In this document: positions 14,030 to 17,194 of the stretch, one piece after another
Numbering within the stretch: position 1 is the stretch's first letter
Layout of the letters: each line of letters starts with the position of its first letter
NCBI GenBank assembly: GCA_005882525.1
Contig: VBGO01000081.1
Span: forward strand, 1 to 17,194
DNA length: 17,194 bases
Direction of reading: 5' to 3'
Origin: Chloroflexota bacterium
Lineage (GTDB): Bacteria; Chloroflexota; Dormibacteria; CF-121
Translations under genes and position numbers: made by a program
The notes under the pieces: generated by a model
Database searches by the model: none
Told to the model about the DNA's origin: nothing
Seen by the model: only the letters and a program-made list of their open reading frames with translations

Positions 14030-16066
14030 TTGCCTCATCTCGCCTACGGCGGCGACTACAACCCGGAGCAATGGCGCGAAGAGGTCTGGCCGGACGACAT
14101 TCGGCTGATGCTCGAGGCCGGGGTCAACCTGGTTACCGTCGGCGTCTTCAGCTGGTCACGACTCGAGCCCACCGGTGGTACGTACGACTTCGGCTGGCTC
14201 GATCGGATCTTGAGCCTTCTGCATGGCGGTGGCATCGCCGTCGACCTGGCAACCGCGACTGCGTCGCCGCCACCCTGGCTCTCGCATGAACACCCGGAGA
14301 TGTTGCCGGTGCTGGCTGACGGCGTGCGGCTCTGGCCCGGTGCGCGGCAGCATTATTGTCCGAGCAGTCCGGCCTACCGGTTGGCGGCTCGCCGCCTGGT
14401 CGAGCGAATGGCTGAGCGCTACGCGCGGCACCCGGCACTGGCCATGTGGCACGTCGGCAACGAGTACGGCTGTCACGTGCCGGCATGCTGGTGCGACGAA
14501 TCGGCACGGGACTTCCGTCACTGGCTGGAGCGGCGATATGGAACGGTCGATGCCTTGAATCGCGCCTGGGGGGCGGACTTCTGGTCGCAGCGTTATTCCA
14601 GCTGGGAGGAGATCCTGCCGCCGCGGCGCGCGCCGACCTGGTCGAACCCGAGCCAGCAGCTTGATTTCTTTCGGTTTTGCTCGGATGCCTTGCTCGAGTG
14701 CTTCGAAATCGAGCGCGCGGTGTTAAAGGAACGGACTCCGGATGTTCCGGTCACCACCAACTTCATGAACGTTTTCAAACCGCTGGATTACTGGCGCTGG
14801 GCCGAACGCGAGGACATCGTCAGCAACGACTCGTATCCGGATCCGGGCGACCCCGATGCCGGAATGCGAGCGGCCATGGCGGGAGATTTGATGCGCTCGC
14901 TCGGCCGCGGCCGTCCCTGGGTGCTGATGGAGCAGACGCCCAACCGCGTCAACTGGAGACCGGTTAACCTGGCGAAAGCGCCCGGCCAGATGCGGCTCTG
15001 GAGCTACCAGGCGATCGCGAGAGGCGCCGACGGCGTGATGTTTTTTCAGTGGCGGCAGTCGCGGGCCGGCGCCGAGAAGTTCCACAGCGCGTTGGTGCCG
15101 CATGGTTCGGTGGAGGCTTCTCCAACGTGGCCTGAGGTTGTGAAGTTAGGCGCCGAGCTAAAGCGGCTCGATGTCGTCTGCGGCGCGCGGGTCAAGGCGC
15201 AAGTCGGCATCGTCATCGATTGGGAGTCGTGGTGGGCGCTCGAGCTGCCGTCCAAGCCTTCCACCGAGCTGCGCTTGATGGATCAGGTTGAGTCGTACTA
15301 TCGCGCCCTGTTCGATGGCAACGTCACCGCCGATTTCGTCCGGCCTACGGATGATCTGAGCCGATTTCGATTGGTGCTGGTGCCGAATCTCTATCTGGTT
15401 AGCGATGATGGCGCGCGCAATCTCGTCGGCTATGTGCGCGGCGGCGGCCGGCTGGTGATGTCGTTCTTCAGCGGGATCGTCGATTCAGCGGACCACGTGC
15501 GGCTCGGCGGCTACCCCGCTCCGTTCAGGGAAATGCTTGGCATCGAGGTGGTCGATTTCCTGCCGCTTCCAGCAGGTACGACGGTTCCGATCCGCTGGAG
15601 CGATGGGACGACCACACCGTCGAGCCTCTGGACCGAACTCGTGAATCTCAGTTCCCCTGGCGGCGACGGAGGGGGTGCGGCGAAAATCGCGGAATTCGCG
15701 AGCGGTGTTCTCGATGGTCGGCCTGCCGTCACTCGTCATGAGTACGGGAACGGCAACGCCCATTACCTGGCCACCCGTCTCGACGCGACAGCCATGGCCG
15801 AATTGCTCCGACGCGTCGCGACGGAAGCCGGCGTCACGCCGGTCGTCAACGCGCCGGCGGGCGTCGAGGCGATTCGGCGGGAAGCGCCGGGCGGTTCAAT
15901 CCTCTTTCTGATGAACCACTCGGAGGAGTCTGTCGATGTCCGTGCGGCGCCCACCGGCGAGGACCTGCTCGGTGCCGGCGGCGACCGACCCGGCGGTGCG
16001 GTGCGACTCAAACCACGGGATGTAGCCGTGATCCGGGAGCCCCGGGACTCCGCCTCCGACGGTTGA
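14030..16066 (+). CDS. GH42 beta-galactosidase
   Basis: This 678-residue enzyme opens with the GH42 hallmark LAYGGDYNPEQW. The acid/base catalyst is E145 in WHVGNEYG and the nucleophile is E301 in WVLMEQTP, inside a TIM barrel that also holds FSWSRLEP (40-47) and the FFQWRQS segment (338-344). A trimerisation-type domain (about 390-590) and a small beta domain follow. No signal peptide is seen, so it should act in the cytoplasm on imported galactosides. Of the zinc cysteines of Thermus A4 beta-galactosidase, C110, C153 and C155 are kept but the fourth position is S158. The TTG start is uncertain: the open frame runs back to the permease stop, and a CTG at 13982 has AAGG seven bases upstream. 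Its own stop overlaps the next gene. Confidence 0.96.
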   Translation: MPHLAYGGDYNPEQWREEVWPDDIRLMLEAGVNLVTVGVFSWSRLEPTGGTYDFGWLDRILSLLHGGGIAVDLATATASPPPWLSHEHPEMLPVLADGVRLWPGARQHYCPSSPAYRLAARRLVERMAERYARHPALAMWHVGNEYGCHVPACWCDESARDFRHWLERRYGTVDALNRAWGADFWSQRYSSWEEILPPRRAPTWSNPSQQLDFFRFCSDALLECFEIERAVLKERTPDVPVTTNFMNVFKPLDYWRWAEREDIVSNDSYPDPGDPDAGMRAAMAGDLMRSLGRGRPWVLMEQTPNRVNWRPVNLAKAPGQMRLWSYQAIARGADGVMFFQWRQSRAGAEKFHSALVPHGSVEASPTWPEVVKLGAELKRLDVVCGARVKAQVGIVIDWESWWALELPSKPSTELRLMDQVESYYRALFDGNVTADFVRPTDDLSRFRLVLVPNLYLVSDDGARNLVGYVRGGGRLVMSFFSGIVDSADHVRLGGYPAPFREMLGIEVVDFLPLPAGTTVPIRWSDGTTTPSSLWTELVNLSSPGGDGGGAAKIAEFASGVLDGRPAVTRHEYGNGNAHYLATRLDATAMAELLRRVATEAGVTPVVNAPAGVEAIRREAPGGSILFLMNHSEESVDVRAAPTGEDLLGAGGDRPGGAVRLKPRDVAVIREPRDSASDG

Positions 16067-17194
16067 TCGTTAGGGACGACCGGATCGCTCTATCCCGGGC
16101 CGCCCTCTCGAGCGCGGGCCTCACGCTATTGCTCATGGGAGCGATGGCCGCCGCCTACGGCCCCCTCCTCCCCTACCTGATGCGGCGGTTCGCGATCGGG
16201 GTATCGGTGGCGGGCCTTGTCTTCGGTGTGCATTTCGCAGGCGGGCTACTCGGCGTGACGGCGTCCATGCTGAGTTTGGGCCGGCTCACCAGCCGGGTCG
16301 CGGTCTCGGGAGCGCTCGGTCTGATGGCGATCGGCTGCATCGGCGTGGCCCTGGCCCTATCGTGGCTCGTCATGCTTGCCGGCGTCTTCCTGATCGGGAT
16401 TGGTTTCGGGGCGCTGGATTTGCGCATCAACCAGATGCTGGCCTACAGCGTCAACCCCAAAAGGGTCGCGTTATTAAACGGGCTCAACGGCGTCTTCGGC
16501 ATCGGCGCGGTTGCGGCACCGATCCTGGTGTCGATCGCTGGAGCCCGCTACGGGCTGATCTATGCCGGTGGCGCGGCGGTTGCAGCGGTCGCGCTGCTCG
16601 GATTCCGTGGTGTTCCAGGCCGTCTTCGAGGGGCGTCTTCCAGCGGCACAGCGCCCAGCTCCCGCCGCACGGCCCGCCTGGTGGTCATCTTCGCAACCGC
16701 CTTTGGGTTGTATGTTGGCGTCGAGATCGGCGTGGCGGGCTGGATGCCGACCCATCTGCACTCGGCTGGTTTTGGCCTCGCCGCGGCGGCGACGCTCACC
16801 TCGGGCTTCTGGTTAGCGCTCGCCGCGGGTCGCTTCCTGGTTGCCCCGCTGACCTTGCGCGTCTCTGATTCGGCCATCGTGTTGGGCGGTACGGCGGTCG
16901 CGGTCCTGTGCCTGGCGGGAGCGTTGATCGCGCCCTTCGCTCCGGTCGCCTACATCGCGACCGGCCTGGCGATTGCCCCGGTCTTCCCTACAGGTGTCGC
17001 TTGGCTGGCAACGCTGAACCCTGCCAATCCTGGAGCAACCTCGTGGCTCTTCCCGGCGTCGATGGTGGGCGGCGCGCTAATCCCCTCGGCGATCGGCCTC
17101 GTTATTGCCCGTGTCGGAGCGGGCTGGGTCCCGACGATCCTCGCCGCGGTTGCCATCGGGACTCTCGCCGCCTTTGCGGCAGCGGCCCGCTCCT
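16063..17194 (+). CDS. MFS transporter, cut by the right edge
   Basis: The frame stays open from a TTG at 16063 to the end of the window, about 377 codons, so the 3' end is missing. The protein is strongly hydrophobic with about ten membrane segments visible, from ALSSAGLTLLLMGAMAAAYG near the start to the GWVPTILAAVAIGTLAAFAA region at the edge. GFGALDLRINQMLAYSVNP near residue 110-130 and the following LNGLNGVFGIGA resemble the fucose-permease-like or YbjJ-like MFS group. The TTG overlaps the GH42 stop (TTGA); ATG at 16135 is an alternative but would remove most of segment 1. As part of the sugar operon it may move a monosaccharide or hydrolysis product; direction and substrate are unknown. 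Confidence 0.9.
   Translation, partial: MIVRDDRIALSRAALSSAGLTLLLMGAMAAAYGPLLPYLMRRFAIGVSVAGLVFGVHFAGGLLGVTASMLSLGRLTSRVAVSGALGLMAIGCIGVALALSWLVMLAGVFLIGIGFGALDLRINQMLAYSVNPKRVALLNGLNGVFGIGAVAAPILVSIAGARYGLIYAGGAAVAAVALLGFRGVPGRLRGASSSGTAPSSRRTARLVVIFATAFGLYVGVEIGVAGWMPTHLHSAGFGLAAAATLTSGFWLALAAGRFLVAPLTLRVSDSAIVLGGTAVAVLCLAGALIAPFAPVAYIATGLAIAPVFPTGVAWLATLNPANPGATSWLFPASMVGGALIPSAIGLVIARVGAGWVPTILAAVAIGTLAAFAAAARS

Overview
The window is one contig from a high-GC bacterium. The 5' part of its 16S rRNA gene opens with the usual bacterial start motif and then reads GGATTAACGCTGGCGGC. Together with the high GC content, TTG/GTG starts and gene types, this suggests a deep-branching soil lineage such as Chloroflexota or Dormibacterota. 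That placement is inferred from memory and was not tested by alignment.

Left part, minus strand (1-4586). In transcription order the genes are a thioredoxin-reductase-like flavoprotein with no redox cysteines, dnaX (clamp-loader tau), ybaB/ebfC (nucleoid-associated protein), recR (recombination repair), a small PRC-barrel-like protein, and the 16S rRNA gene, which runs off the left edge. dnaX to the PRC gene are tightly packed; two junctions are a TAG stop directly abutting an ATG. The 16S gene has its own promoter, a leader hairpin, a boxA-like antitermination site and a second hairpin that ends at the mature 5' end.

Middle part, plus strand (4638-10595). This holds an MFS drug-type exporter, then an alkylation-repair pair: an Ada-sensor/AraC/AlkA fusion and, overlapping it by four bases, an O6-alkylguanine-DNA alkyltransferase. 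Next is a NodI/DrrA-type ABC exporter made of one ATPase and two different but related ABC-2 permeases. The ATPase gene begins inside the end of the alkyltransferase gene.

Right part, plus strand (10632-17194). A recognisable promoter with a downstream inverted repeat drives a sugar-utilisation operon: a Tat-type lipoprotein sugar-binding protein, two CUT1 permeases, a GH42 beta-galactosidase and an MFS transporter cut by the right edge. The proposed job is uptake of a galactoside-containing oligosaccharide and its hydrolysis in the cytoplasm. The uptake ATPase is not encoded here and is probably a shared one elsewhere.

No gene-free stretch exceeds 300 bases. I saw no tRNA, CRISPR array, transposon or prophage genes. 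Most of the window is recognisable core or common accessory biology, and I found no convincing new multi-gene system. The best leads are the cysteine-free TrxR-like protein, the recR-coupled PRC protein, and the compact rRNA leader.
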